Below are positions 10,360-24,390 of a DNA stretch of 64,000 nt, in pieces. Numbering within the stretch: position 1 is the stretch's first letter; each line of letters begins with the position of its first letter. The notes under the pieces are model-generated. The model did no database searches and had not been told where the DNA came from. It was given only the letters and a program-made list of their open reading frames with translations. Source of the DNA: Lanius collurio. Its lineage: Eukaryota; Chordata; Aves; Passeriformes; Laniidae. The stretch is from positions 19,001,806 through 19,065,805 of the forward strand of contig JACBWW010000017.1 in assembly GCA_020086605.1 (NCBI GenBank). Reading direction: 5' to 3'. The translations under genes and the position numbers were made by a program.

Positions 10360-13300
10360 GGAGACAAAGCCTTGGAAGCCAAGTTCTTGTGCTCATTCAA
10401 GCCATGAAAATTGCAGGCTTGATTCTCTGTGCTGCCCTGCACTGAGCATAATCCTTTGTAGGGTCAAGTTTCCCAAGGCTCAAAGCCATGGAGGCCCAAG
10501 TTCAGCAAGTCTGTTGCTGTTCTGGTCTCTGCTACTTCCCGATGACCTTTCCTTTTTTTTTTTTTTTCCTTTTTCATTTTTTTTGACGCTGAGCTCACTG
10601 CAGTCAAAGCTGCTGCTAATGCTGGAACAGAACACTAACAATAGTATGTATCCATCCTTTTGCTTACTGATATCAAAGCAGGTTTGAACCTCTTTGAAAT
10701 TTGATAAGCTATTCCTAGATTCTGATCCCATTGTAGAACCCTTGCACCCATGTATTGTCCAGATTCAGGCAATGCAACTGGGTATAGGGGATTCACCTAG
10801 TTTCTTGTTCATCCAGACACACATATTGTAATATGTGATGTCTGAAAAGGGTGTTTGGCAGACCAGTTCTGTGCACTGGTTTTTGTTTTTGACTGTACAC
10901 ACAAACAGATACCTGCTTAGGAATTTCTGTTACAGATTTAGTGCCAAATACCCTTTTATTTCCAAAGTAGCTATCAGAAGGAATAAAACTGATTTAACTA
11001 AGAATGTTGTTCTGTGCTGTAATAGCATTTTGTGAATTACTGGAGGCTAGAAAGTTTTTGTGAATTTTATTTCTAGTCTGTTTTTTACTAAGTTAGGAAA
11101 TTCACTACATTTATTTTGTGATTAAAACAAAAAACACTAGTATTTAAAAATTCTATTTAGAACCTTGGATGTTTTATTTGAAGGCCTTCTAAGTGGATTT
11201 TCAGGTAGGATATAAAGTGCTCAGTTCTGGGGAGAAATGTCACTTACTGCAAAAAGGATTAGGAAAATCATAAAGAATTCTACAGACAATGTAAGATTCT
11301 TTTGAAACACTGTATACAAGCTGTAACAACATTTCTCTGAAAAGGGAATTGTAACCCTAGGGAGAGATTTTTTTAATCTAGATTTTTTTTTTTTTTTTAA
11401 GTGTATATACAAGAAATAATGAGCTTGTGTGTTTTTCAGAGTTGGTCTTTATGGCTGATGGACTTTTCATGCTGTAGCTTATTTCATTACTGATTAAGAC
11501 GTAGCCTTTTCAGCCTTGTTCTTCAACACCTTTCAAATTCAGCTGTTTTAAAATCCAGTATTTCTTCTGCTGCCACCTCATAAATGCAGAAAGTTTCCTA
11601 TTCCTATTTTCTCTAAGATGAGATTTTGAGTTACTTGTGAGCTTCATTTTGTAGCTTTACAAGGATGAAGAGGGATTGTAAATTCCCAACCTGGGATGTC
11701 TTTAAATCACTTTTTTTCCTTCTAAAATGCAGAGCAACAGGTGAGCCTTAAGGATCAAAGCTATTCAATATGGGCTTTGACATAACTTGAAAATTTGATG
11801 ACAGTGAGTTGAAGAGTTCTATAATTAAGGCAAGCATTTGATTCTCTCATGTTTTGGTAAATTGAAATCTTATGTTTGAAATGTCATCCCAGTAAGGAAA
11901 GTTTTTTCGATTGGTGGCATTCTGGAGCTTAGTGGATATTTGCATTTAATTAATCCCAGAATAAATTAGTTTTTCTAAAAAATTCAAATCAAGTTCTTTA
12001 ATTCCAGTTTCAAAAATTCGTCCAAGTTCCTGAAAACCATTTAGTTTCCTCCTCTGGATGTTAGAAATAAAAACAAATACTGTGCTGGGCAAATCTTGTT
12101 CTGTTAAAATCTGTGAAATAACAGTATGTAAAGAAGGATTGTGTTTTAGCTGGTAGATCTCAGACTTCAGTGGACCGAGGGAGGAAGATGATCTCCATCA
12201 TAATTCCCAGCATAGTAAAGTGACAGGCCTTTAAGACAGAGTGCTTGATTAAACTGCAGTCTTAAGGAATTAACACTGTAGACAATAAAGAATATGTAAG
12301 AAGATTCGCCTCTGAAGGCCTAAATATGAGTTTAATAATCTCTTTTTTAATCAGATCGTGACTTGCATGGGATTAGAACATGTGTAATGACAAGCAAACC
12401 AGTTTTTTGTTTCTTCAAAACTGAACTTTGCTTTACTGTTACTCTGATTGTCCAACACCATTGCTGGTTTAGCTGCCCCTATCCTTGTACTAAGGTCAAA
12501 GCAAAGGGGCCACCGTTTTGTGATTTAATGTCATCTTGCTTCTGCATCACTTCAGTGTCTTTTCTTCTTTGTGCCTTGCTTCAGTTATGAGTTGGCCAGT
12601 AAATGTTACAGTCAGTGTCTGATATGCTCTTTGAGCCTGAATTCGTAAAGCAGTTTGATCATTTTTGAGAGATGATGAATATGTCTCTTGGTGACTTAAA
12701 AAGGAGCTGAATTTTCAGCATCTCCAGAACAAGAATGACAGCCTGGCAAACTGTTGCTTTGTACAAGAATATAAGTTTAGCCAGTGTTGTTTTCTGTGCA
12801 CTTTAATAGCAGATGCTTCTGACAGCTCTTTTGTATTCTGACTTTGATGTTTGTGCACAGAACTTTTAATTAGTATTTGCTGCTGCCTAAGCTGATAACT
12901 TGTTGCTTTGAAAACTGTCTTTCCAAAAGTCAGAGATGAATGAGTTACGAAAAGTGGGGCTCCAGAAGATAATGGATTCCAGCGTAGATTTAGTTAGCAA
13001 AAAGACTGTTGCATCATATTCTATCACCAAAGCACGGCTGGTTTTCTTTCATCAGTGTTGTTAATGTGTTTCTGCTGGATCCTAAGTGAAATTACCTGGA
13101 AGTGCTGTGGTGTATTTCCTTTGTTATGGAAAGAGATGGCCAACCTGTGACACTTGAGCTGAGTGCCACTCCAACTTTTTTTTTTTTGCTAAGGTTGCCA
13201 TCGTGCCCAGCACCAGGGCTGGGGAATGACAGGCCTCCCTGGATTTGAAGAGAACACAAGTATTCTGCAGGTGTGTCTGCCAGGGAAGAGCCTCTGGGGA

Positions 13301-13560
13301 GCAGTTAGCCCCCCTGCCTCTGACCAGCTGCACCTTCCTGGGCACTGCTGTATGCAGGACAAGCTCCTGGGGTCTTGAACAGAAAGATTTTAATTTGTAG
13401 CTTGTGTAGTCAAAGGTTGGGTGCTCTGGGATTACAGGAACCTGTATTTTTTTCTAGTAGTTCCTGTCCAACTTCTTTAAATTGTGTTTACTTAAGTGTT
13501 GGTTCTTTTTATGTAAAAAAGAAGATATGTATTTTTAATAAAAGAATCTCATTCACGTGC
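10360..13560 (+). other. CLDN12: CLDN12 probable long 3' UTR
   Basis: There is no coding signal after the stop. AATAAA occurs at 10982-10987. A well-formed distal AATAAA at 13537-13542 is followed by a GT-rich stretch starting about 20 nt later. A long UTR of about 3.2 kb with alternative polyadenylation is inferred, and RNA data would be needed to fix the end. Open frames in this interval have no recognisable product. Confidence 0.5.
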
Positions 13561-15190
13561 AGTTTATTTTGATTGATTTTGTGGAAAACTAGCTATTAGA
13601 ATATGGAAGGCTTAACCTTTCAGTGTTGATCACCAGAGCATTTCAGATTTGTTAACAGGTTTAAAATGTGTATACTGCATTTTAGCTGCCTAATTTTGTA
13701 GGACTCCTGCTTTGAGCAAAACAAAATAATTTTAACAGCATCACAAAACCCTAAACCAACCCTTCTGAAAAGGGGGGGATAAGCCATCCTTCTGTCCTCC
13801 CCTCTGCTGTGCAGGATGTGCTGTCAGCTGGAGAATGTGCTGCCTGCTGACCTGTGAAAGTCATTTGGGCACGCCAGGGACTTGTGGCAGCCCGGAAGGA
13901 TGGTGGTGGTTCTTGATGCTTCACTTCTGTTGTGCTCTGCTCCTGGCTGCCACAGCTTAGCAGTGTGATGGTGACTCAGGACTGAGCCTTTCCCCATTGT
14001 TAATGGGTGAAGTACAAAAACCCTTAGAGTGTTAAATATGTTGATACCATACTTCAAGTTCACAAAACCTGAATTATTTTGCAAAATAGAGTGAAACTTG
14101 CTGGTAATTCCTCAGGGTTTCTAGTCTTCTCAACCAGCATTCTAGGAGATTGGGTTTTTATCTGTTTTGGGAAATAGTTTGTATGAGAACTGTTCTTGTG
14201 GAGTAGGCACAGTAAAAAGCAGTTGTCAGTACCACAACTCATTTGAGGGGGCGGAAAAAATGATTTTATAATCTCTGCTTCAGTGAGTTCATTTCCTCCT
14301 TTGCTGTCACTTTCAGCCAGGCCTCCTGTCTCTATGAGCTGGTATAAACCTAGGGGCTGGTTGAATGTTGACATAAGTACTGGGATGCAGAAAACTCCCT
14401 TTCTCCCAAAATGTGGGAGTGGCTCATTTTTTTCATAACAAAATTCCTAAAAAACAACCGCACCTATTTGTGCTCATCAGAAACTAATATCTCAGCTGGT
14501 TTTTGCCTTGTTTTATTTCACAGGACTTGAGTTCACGTGTGGTTCATCAGGTGTGTAATCTTACTTATCCCTTCATGTATCTACTGAGCAGTGGTGCACC
14601 CCAGAAGCACCATAGGCTTTCCTGTTTTTTGTTCCACTGCTGCATCAGTTTTCATCAAGAAGGACATACAGAGGCCTCATTGAGGATAAGAGGTATTTAC
14701 AGCTTTCAAAATGGCTTTTTGTCTGTGTTCCAAAGAGTCAGTTTGGTTACTCAGGTATTAGACTGCTCAGTATAGGAGCCTTGTCTTCTGGGTGTGGCAG
14801 CTGCAAGGAGATGGAAAGGCTGAGAACAGGGAAGTAGAAATGGTGAGCTGTATAGGGTATGAGTGATTGACTGTTTTGAGGAGAGAGACCAAACAACTGG
14901 ACTTCCAAGAGCAGGGTTGTTGTCCTAGTTTCTGTTCTAACAAAGAGAAAAATACATAATTAAAGCTCTAAGTATTTGAATAAGCTTTACTTGACATCCA
15001 AGACTCCCAGAAGAATGTAAGCAAACTTTGAAAACACAGCGTGCAAGTAGTGCCTAAGCAGTATATGTCCTTGGGCACCAGATGTTAACCCAAATGCTCA
15101 GTACCACGTTCGAGCTCTATGCCATGCCATCACTGCCAAGACTGACATTTCAGCACCAAGGATCTCCAGTCTCTCTGTGATGTTATCACC
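13561..15190. other. Intergenic, nothing recognised
   Basis: AT-rich DNA with scattered short open frames. I see no splice-consistent exon, repeat family or RNA gene between the inferred CLDN12 3' end and the LTR at 15.2 kb. Confidence 0.5.
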
Positions 15191-15199
15191 CCATTTTAC

Positions 15200-16325
15200 A
15201 GCCCTTCCACCTGTCAGAGGTGTTTTAGGAGGTCTCCTTTTGTTTTTTTTCTCCTGTGGAATTTTCCCCCATCCGTGTTGCCAGGAGACAATAATGACCG
15301 GCTACTTAAGAGAGACAAAAAACCTGGCCATAGCTCAGGGGAGGGGTCCAGCTGGCTACTCTCTGTTACCTGGGGTTTTCTTGTGTAGGGCGGAGATGCC
15401 CCGAGATTTGGACTGGGAAAACTGGGTTGGGGGAGTCCCTGGCTCTCTTGTTCTCTCGGCCTTCGGAGAGGAGAGAAGCTGCAGTCGCAGGGGGGAAAAT
15501 TCCTCACCACTGCAGGGTTCTGCCTTCTGCTGCCTCTCTTCTACTGTGAGTGGAGCTCTGCTCGCTGGAGCGGCTGTTTCATTGGGACCCTATTTAACAC
15601 CCTCCCTCGCTAAAAGAGGGACCTGTTCACCATCTGCTCGGGTGCCTCAGGGAAAACCCTGGGATACCGGGCCCGCTTTTCCCTGCCCTGCTGGGAGCCA
15701 GGCTGCTGCTGCCCCAAGCCTTTGCCCCACCGCAGCCCCACACTGCCTGCTTGCCGAGAAGTCCCAGGGTTCCCGCTGCAGCTCCAGAGTTTGATCCATC
15801 TCGCCTGCCACCCAGGATTTGTGCTCCTCCCTGCCGTTCCAACCTGCTGTTCCCAAGGGTTTGGCCGGGCACCAGGATCGGCTGCCCAGGGAGGTTTGTG
15901 AAGCCTTTCTTCCATCCCTTCCCGGATCCCAGGCCGCCATCACTGCGTGCTCCCCGAGCTCTCCCCACAGCGCCCCCTGCAGCCGCGGGGGAACCATCGC
16001 ACCTGCCCTGCTCACCGGGAGCCGCCAGCGCCCCTGCCGGCTGTGACTGGAACTGCACCAGAGGGGAAAGGGCCTGACAGCCGAGAGAGGCTGCGCTGGG
16101 TTTGTGGTTCTGTTTGCTGTCACCACTGTAGTTATTGTTGTTTGTTTGCCTGTTTATAGATCTGTATTTTAGTAAAGAACTGTTATTCCTATTCTTTATA
16201 CCTTTGCCTGAAAGCCTCTTACTTTCAAAATTATAATAATTCAGAGGGAAGAGCATTACATTTTCCATTCCAACAGAGGCTCCTGCCTTCCTTAGCAGAC
16301 ACCCATCTTTCAAACCAAGACACAT
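15200..16325 (+). mobile_element. Passerine-type endogenous retrovirus solo LTR
   Basis: A GC-rich block about 1.1 kb long sits alone in AT-rich DNA. Segments such as GTTGCCAGGAGACAATAATG, GGCGGAGATGCCCCGAG and AAAGAACTGTTATTCCTATT, and the end CTTTCAAACCAAGACA, match a high-copy LTR type I know from songbird genomes. An AGTAAA-type poly(A) region near 16170 puts its sense on the + strand. No retroviral internal coding sequence flanks it, so it is a solo LTR. The 3' end (ACA at 16322) is good, but the 5' boundary is uncertain and I could not find a clear target-site duplication. Several 100-230 codon open frames inside it are chance effects of high GC. Confidence 0.75.
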
Positions 16326-18697
16326 TGATACTGTGCTAGTTTTCTTGCCAAAGCCACAACATATTTATAAACAAATATGTAAGATCATTTACAAATTCAT
16401 GTTGGAGTTTAAATAAATAACTAGCAGTTTTATCAAAAATAAGTTGTTTCCTAAAATAGGTGCTGACCTATCTTAAGTTACTGCAGACACTTTGTGACCT
16501 GCAATTCAGGAGGCTTCATCATGTGATTTTTTTATGGGCTTAAGCATATGTAAACATAGTCTGTTGCCAGAAGATGAAATCATGTTTTATCACTCTTTTG
16601 CTATTTATCTTCTCTGCTTATTTAGTTTTCAGCCTCCCAGGTGGCTAATCTGGTCTGCCTCTTGGTCACAAGCTCTGCTGCCAACACAAAGGAGGCAGTG
16701 GGAGTATATGAGTGGAAGAAGGGCAAGATGGCAGTCTTAGGTTGATTCTCCATGAAGCCTTAATTTGATACCTTTGTTTCCTCACTTAGTGAGCAATTTA
16801 CATAAGATTCTGTTACTCTGAAAAAATTTAAGGTAGTTTGTGTTTATTAATTGTAGAAGTTGTTGAAAAATCCTGCATTTGGAGAAAAAACATTGAATAA
16901 TTATTAGCAAGGCAAAACCCCCCATGTTTCAAAACATTTCAAAGTTTATTCCTTTGTTCCTTATATTTCATTCTAATTCATTCAGAAAAAGACAGTGTGG
17001 CAAGAAACAAAGGTAATGAAGCACAAAAAGGAGTTGACTTCTATTGAATTTGAAGATCACACTGCTTTAGACTTTGTATGCAGAAACTGATAACAATAAG
17101 GAAAAGAGCTTATTTTTAAGTAGATTAATAATGCCAGATAGTAAGGTATTTACATCAGCTTATAGGTTAGATGTGAATGGTTTAGTGTTATCTATAGAGA
17201 CTCAGCACCATGGATTACTATTATTTCACTGTTTTGACTCCAATCAAGTCAGCAACAATTAAATGCTCAGGTTCTTTCTACTGTTGTGCTAAGGTTGAAT
17301 TTTCTGGCAAAATATCATCTCAGGAAGCAGTTGACAAGAAATTGCATTCTCACAAAATAGGCTTAGTGGAGGGCATGTTTTTTACAGTACAGCTTCAGAT
17401 AACTCAGACTGCACAAATGTAGCCACCTTCTGTTGCTGCCTATTCTTCTTGATTCAATTATACATCTCCTGGGGAAAGCCTTGAGAATACAAGCCCAGTC
17501 ATCAAAAAACCATACTCACCCTTCTGGTCTTTGTTAGGCTTGTGGTGGGGGCACCTTTATGTTACCTGCAACACTGACCAAATGCTGTTGACCTCCACAG
17601 CTGCAGAAGGGAGGACATTTCCCTTGCAAGTACTTGGGAGAGTCAGCTGAACAACTAGGAAAGAGCTGGCTCTGGAAGCTTGGTGGCACCTTGGGACACT
17701 GGCAGCCACAACATGAGGTTTCTGATACTGTGGCTTAGCTGAGATGCTGGTGGGGCTTTCAGCAGATCTTGTGTCAGCTGTTACGGAGCTCATCGTTCAT
17801 TAAGCCACAGCAGTCCCAGTTAGTTTGCATGAACACTTTCAAATGCTGTGTGGCTGCACCTTAATTAGACAAGGAGTTATGAGAACCCTGAGAACCACTA
17901 ATCTTGGCAGCTGATGCCTGCATGCCTCACTTGAGAAGTCCTCTGGGAGCTGTAATTCTCTCAGACTCTCAGCACTAATCTACTTAGAGCTGCTATAGAA
18001 CATCTTGAACACTTGGCAGAACAGAATTTGCTCAGAGTAAATTTCACTACTCACGGTAAGATCCAAACACGTCACAAGGACTTTTTGGTTTGAAACGTGG
18101 TAAAAGAACTCAGAAGGGTCTTATTAGACAGATAGCATGAAAACAACATGATTTGATAAAATATACCCATGAGCTTCTTGTGTGTGCATACAAAAGTACT
18201 AAAACACTGCAGCTTTTGTTTGACTCCCATCAGCCAAGTAAATCACTATTTCTAGAAATGTTGATTGATGAAGAAAGGTTGCCCTTGACAGTTTCTATCC
18301 CTATCCTTAGAAAATTGTCCTTTTCTTCTACGAGCCTTTATGTATATCATAACTGTCTTTGTTTCGTGGATGGCTTCATTCCCTAAAGAATTCCAGGATC
18401 CTTCTCCTGCTTTCCTAGCATGAGCAAGAGTAAATTCTCTGGGTCCAGAAGTTCACAGCAGCCCTCCAGGAACCATTTTTTACAAGATAATATCTCAGGT
18501 GACATCTCATTATTTTTTCAGGGCACCATAGATGTCATAAGGAGCTGCAGAAGCTTCTGGATGGTCTGTCATAGATAACACAAGCCTAGATTTGCTTCAA
18601 TATTATTGTAAGTTAGCAAACCAAAATTGATCATGTTTCCTGGGTTGGTTCTGGAAAATATTTTTCTTACAGCTATTTTTACAATGTTTTGCATTTA

Positions 18698-18707
18698 NNN
18701 NNNNNNN
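18698..18707. other. Assembly gap (10 N)
   Basis: Ten consecutive N in intergenic DNA. The true gap length is not known from the sequence. Confidence 0.99.
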
Positions 18708-21700
18708 CAGGGTAATTAACAGTATCTTCTCTGTATCTTAATTTTTTTCAAAGGAGCAAGATATCAGCACCTGCTACAGTCAAAATTCCAGATGAGGTAA
18801 TTTGGGGATGTGTGCTGGAATGATACATTCCCATTTTTAAGTATGGCTGGGAATTTTACATTGCATATGAAGGGATTAATTTTCTGTGATGGTGTAGAAC
18901 TGGTATTACACAACATTTCTGGACAATAATTAGATACAGATACTATTTCTTAATTGGTCTGAATTAAAGTGACAGAGAGAGGAAGATAGACCAAAGTTAC
19001 AGCAGGATGTTTTTGTATTAAGATTCTTGAATTACTGAAGTTGATCCAAGAAGCAAATTATATTAGCACTTCGCATTGAAAATAATCAGAACAGAGATAC
19101 ATGAGATCTCAGTACTATAGGTTTTGCATAGCTATATGGCATTCTGAACCAAATCTAAGTCTGCAGCAGGGGAAAGAAAAGTGAAGTACTGACCAGCCAG
19201 GAAATAGACAGTATTAAGGAAAAGATCTGATGTCCAACTGAAACAGTCTGGTAACTCATGTGATATAGATTGTGAAATGCCAAGAGAAAATCTGGTCCTC
19301 TCACAGTTTAGAAAATGGACTAAATAAGAGCAGCTGTGTGGGTAAATAATTATCCCATTCTTTGGCACTAAAATGTTAGCTGATTTTTACCAGTTTTTGA
19401 CAAGAGAAGTCTTTCAGATGTTAGATAAGTCCTGGGAAATAACAACAAAGGGATATTATCTGTCAGTTTGTTAAACCAATATCTTAAATCAAGTGGATTT
19501 AGTAATTCCTGGAATGCAAAAGAACCCTTCTTTTGTTGGGCTGTTTTGTGACTCTCCCGTTTACCTTACCCCAAGTGGCTGTAGGGCTACAATGTCTCTC
19601 TTGCCCAGCTATGACAGAGGGAAGACTTAATACAGCAAAGCCAATGATAAATACTGAACATGCAATTAAGTATCATTACATTAACTCATTCTGAGGAAAA
19701 GAACGGAATCTTGGAAACAGATTTCTCTAGAGAGCAACAGCAATTTAAACCAGCGTGATCTGCATGGCATTATAGCCATGTTCCCAGGGAAAGCCTGTGC
19801 CTGGTTAAACCTCAAGACAGACCCACAGGAAATCACGAGCTGCCTATCTTTTTTCACAGCTGAATGGATGCTGTTCCGGAAGGTTTTCAATTACAGAGGT
19901 GGCAAGAGTGATATTTAAATTTAGTGTGAGACATCTGGATGAAAGTCAAGCTGTCCTTTAGTTTTAATTGTGGTGTAGCTGGGTCTCAGGGTCCCTGTGT
20001 GCACACAGTGCTCCATTATGCCCCTGGGCGCTCCAGGAATTCCTCAGCTACTCCCTGCACAGAAGAGACACTCAACGGAGCAAAGGCAAGGTGACAGACT
20101 TGGCTCCTCCCCAATTCCACAATAAAAGGATTTGATTAACTGAGCAAGAGCTCTTCAGGTGAGGAATTTGGACAGTCCTGAGGGTTCCTCTCAAGCAGCT
20201 CCTGCTGGTTCCAAGACACATTTCTACACCTAAATTTGTCCCATAACCTCCTGGGTGAAGAGTGGTCCTTTCAGAGCCTCCTGGTGGTTCCTGCTGCAAA
20301 ACTGATGGAATTGCATGCAGGTAGGATGCGTGTAAATTGTAGAAACTCTGCTTGTAAATGCAGACATGGTCACGCAGGGCAGTCTTTTTGCACACAGTTA
20401 ATACAGCAAGATGTTTTAGTTTAAAATGCTCTACAACAATGGATGATGCTGACGTAGTCCCACAGGATCAGGAGCCAGCTGGCATGTGAGAACTGGGCAG
20501 AGAAGCAGTTCAGGGAGTCTCCCCATACCCAGCGACTCCTGTTGCTACCCAGACTGCAACCAACCGGCCTGTTTGGGAGATCTCTGCAATACCCTGTGCC
20601 AAGGCCCCAGACACTATTTTTCTTGAACACACTGTCCATTTTTTATGCAACACTGCTCAGCCAAAAACCAAATCAGCCCTGCCATTGAAGAATTCCTGCT
20701 TTTAATAATTAGTCTTTGTCTCAATATGTCCAGTGTTTTTCAAAATAAATTAGTTAGCCATGCTAGGAGTGATCCATTTGGTACATGATATATTAGAAAA
20801 TTCATTACTCTCTGTTGTTTAAAATATTAGAAAGACTAAATGCTAACAGCTGTTTATGTACTGCCAGATTTGACTGGCAGTGCATTTTGATTTGAAATAC
20901 AAGTTTTGAAGCACTTGACTTGTCATTTTTGTCATAGTAGTATTACAATAAATCTATAGACTATAATTCAATTTGACTGAAATTCAGTACTATTAAGCAT
21001 TCTGCAGAACAGTGCACATAATTGTCAACTATTCCTTTAAAAAAAACCCTCCACATGTAACAGGAGCTGTTTCATGTAGGTCAGAAAGCAAGAATTTTCA
21101 CTGTATGCCTTTTCTGATGAGACTAGTGTTTTTATCTCTCAGTATAACCACAAGATAATTGAGTAATTATGTAGATACTCTTCTGAAAAATGTGTTTATT
21201 TCTTAAACATGGTGTGTGGTCACCTGAGTACTGCGCAATGAAAACCAAAGACAATCAGCTGCTACCACCACCCACTACAAAGCCCAACACAGAAAAAAAG
21301 AAAAAAGTGACATTCTAGTCACTTTTGTAACTCATCAGCTGAATTATTTACACATACTGCAATCAGGCTGGGTGTGTGCCACAGTGATGAAATAATTCTG
21401 CCCTTAAGGGAATCAACTGAACACACACAGACTTTGTAATCCGTATATCACATTTGAGTTGTTAGCACTGGTGATAACGAAAAATAAACAAGCTAAAAAA
21501 GGAAGACAAGATTCTGTCGGCCAAACCTGTTCTTTGTTCAGATACCCAGTAAATGGCTCATTGAGCTGTTCTGTGACAACGGTGGAGCTGGAGCAGAAAT
21601 GAGGAAAAGGGGTCAGAGGTGATGCTGAAAATGCATGACTAGGAACACTGTTCAAAACCCCAGACAAAATCTACAGAGCTGACAAAAAAATCCTTATCAT

Positions 21701-21944
21701 TTGAAATTTGTATGGAATTACAAAATAATCAAGATCTGGTTTAAATTCTAAGATTTTACTTTTGTTTTCAATCTTAATACATATATATGGCTTGTTCCAA
21801 AGTCAGTTTCCTGGTAGATCCCTTTTTCCTGCCATCTACACTCCTTTTCCAGGGAATTTATGTCTGCTGAAGAGTGGCTACCGAACCAAGAAAGAATATT
21901 TCACTACTGTAGGAATAGTTATTGTGAGAGAATTACAATAGCTG

Positions 21945-21970
21945 TTAATTAATTAATTAATTAATTATAT
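21945..21970. repeat. (TTAA)n microsatellite
   Basis: About six uninterrupted TTAA units followed by a TATAT tail. Confidence 0.95.
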
Positions 21971-22216
21971 ATTCCTCCAATGGAATAATAAAATTAAATC
22001 TGAGAAGATGGATGTATCCATACTTCTGAGGAGCTCTCATCAAATTCTATTTTCCCCTCCTCTCCTACTTGGCTCCAGCTAAATACTTCCTCTAACAAAA
22101 CCACATTAGAAGTAACTTAAGGAAAAATCACAAACTCCAGAAAGCTTGGAATTTGAGCTGTTTTATGAGAAGTCAAACTTCACTGAATACGTAAAGCCAT
22201 CCAAAACTAGGATACC

Positions 22217-22237
22217 AAAAAAAAAAAAAAAAAAAAA
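22217..22237. repeat. Poly-A tract (21 A)
   Basis: An uninterrupted run of 21 A in intergenic DNA, with no recognisable element attached. Confidence 0.9.
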
Positions 22238-22939
22238 GTTAGAGGATTTCCCCTTTGCCTCAAACATAATTCAGTAAAATCAAGTGGAATATATCATAAG
22301 CTTTGAAGAAAAAGAAAATTAATAAGAACAGCTCTATAAAGCCATTTCAAGGGCACTTTTAACTGAGTATCTCACCTAAAATGGCAATCAACAACAGATG
22401 CCTAAGGAAGAATGTCAGAATAAAGCAATCATATAATGCATCTTCCTCAGGAATTGCACACAGCTTCAAGCAGTTTGGTTCGGGGACCTTCTGAACCAAA
22501 GGTAATATCTTAGTATTTAATTACTGTTAGCAGACACATTTATGGAAAAAAATCCAAACTGTTGGCCTAATCTAAACTTCTAATGTCCTAAATATCCAGA
22601 GTTTTGCAACTTAAGGCACTTCATTTTCCTCTAAGCACTATTTTTCCCAGTCTTCTACATGATAATTGTGTTCAATGCCCTCTTAGTTCTATTAGAAAAA
22701 AGTCCCTCTGTGTTAATTTTTTTCTGAGCCTTTCATGACTTTATACCTCTCTTCCATACATCTCCCTAGCTATAGCCTATTGAATTATTACTTGTAAACA
22801 GTTCCTTGTCTTTGGCAGTCTTTCTCTGTCACCTGTGTGTCTCTGCTGTCCCAAGAGCCCATTCCAAGTGACTCCAAGAAACAAGAAAAAAAATTTTTCA
22901 GAGCATAAAGATTTATAGATTTGAACACATGGTAAAGTG

Positions 22940-23026
22940 TGGTCTTCAGATGTCCCTGCTCATTGCAGAGGAGTGGAACTAGATGACCTTTAAAGGTCCC
23001 TTCCAATCCAAACCATTCAATGATTC
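22940..23026 (+). mobile_element. CR1 LINE 3' end, short fragment
   Basis: The sequence GAACTAGATGACCTTTAAAG, then GTCCCTTCCAATCC and AAACCATTCAATGATTCTG, matches the avian CR1 3' terminus, including its ATTCTATG-type tail. It is on the + strand and strongly 5'-truncated. Confidence 0.88.
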
Positions 23027-23029
23027 TGC

Positions 23030-24390
23030 CAGCTGAAGCACACTGCAGTCACAAGATAATATTGTCCTACATTTAAACTCAGTTAAAAAAAAGTCTTTGT
23101 CTCCATATGGCCTGCATACCCACACTTTGGCTTTATTTTTCTAATATCCCTGAAGACCAAAAAGCAGGAACTCTAGTGCTGCTGGCAAAAATTCGAAGAT
23201 GACATAGACAAAATTAAATGTAAATAACTTTTTAATGCACAGGTTGAAATTTAATTTAAGGTAATGGCACCTTACTCTGGTTTGACCCCTTCAATTTTAC
23301 GCATTGGTCTAAGCCACCAGAGTTCCTAGCAGTTATACTAATTCACTCTGAACTTTCTCCTGGAGCTACTCATCTCTTACTATATGGGATTTTAGAGAGA
23401 TTAATCTTTGCAGTAAGGTGAATCACGTGTCTAAAAATAGATAGGATGGCAAGGTCAAACACTGTGAAAATCATTCCTCTTATTTCCTGTTAAGGCTCAA
23501 GTGTATTTACAAAAGCCTCTCAGCTCACATCTGCTGTCCCTGTGTCCACAAATCAATCGCAGTACTTTTAATAGCAACAATGGCTTTATTACACAAGAGT
23601 AATAAAAACGGTGCAAATAGAAAGGAAGGAGTGTTTGAGAAGGGAAGTCCCAAGCAGCTGGAGTCACTACTGACTGAACAGTGCCATACTTGGAAGGTGT
23701 GTTTGCTTCTTACTTGAAGCAGAATCTTTGAGCACTAACAAAACCTACACTGGTACTTCAGCTATTGATTGCCAAATATCAAACTTCCTTCCCATTCCTG
23801 AACAAGTCACAGAGAAGCTATCAAAGTTCAGCAGTAGGATCGTTTGGCTAAAGCAAGGTTGGCCGTCACAGCATGGCAAGTCACTTCACTGGCCATTAAG
23901 GACTCAATTTGGTGCTTAACTACAGCTGTCTAGAGGCACTGAGATGCCCAAAATGTCCTGTGTGTCCTTACCCTGCCATCTCAGAGGGCTTGAGGTCTTT
24001 CTTTTCTGCCTGTGTTGCATCTTGCAGACTGATCTGGGCATTCTGTATATCCCCGGGCACTCAAGAGTACTAAATGCTTCCCAAAGGCCTAAAAGGTCCA
24101 TACAAAAACAACGTTAGTCTTTTTAAACGGGAAGGCCACGGCAAATTTTCAATTTGCCTCCATCTCTTTATTAATTTTTCTGACCAGCCCTGGCTTGGGG
24201 ATATGTCTTTGTTGCCTCCGTTGGCTCCGGCAGCCTGCTGGGCATCGCCACCAAGGAACAAACCCAGGAAGCAGCAGCCAGGGCACAGGATCCTCGCCAC
24301 CTCCTTGCCCTCACAGCCACCGGGAAAGTCCACACTGCACAGGAAGGAAAAAGGGGTGTCACATCAAACGAGGAAAGGAGAGGAAAAGGC
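23030..24390. other. Intergenic DNA upstream of PTTG1IP2
   Basis: No gene recognised. A TTTATT at 23585-23590 would be an AATAAA signal on the - strand, and open frames of 61-87 codons run leftward from the CpG island. This could reflect a divergent transcript from the island, but nothing in the proteins is recognisable. Confidence 0.35.

Larger units (their letters stand above)
16330..22930. other. Intergenic region, no gene recognised
   Basis: AT-rich DNA between the solo LTR and a CR1 fragment. It holds the 10-N gap at 18698-18707, a (TTAA)n tract at 21945-21970 and a poly-A tract at 22217-22237. The 19.9-20.7 kb part is less AT-rich and could hold an old repeat that I cannot name. Confidence 0.5.

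Noticed and set aside
9879..10396. Antisense frames under the CLDN12 coding exon
   Set aside because: They are shadows of the coding exon with no independent features.
15627..16325. 232-codon and 159-codon - strand frames and 205-codon + frame
   Set aside because: All lie in the GC-rich solo LTR, are open in conflicting frames and show no retroviral protein motif.
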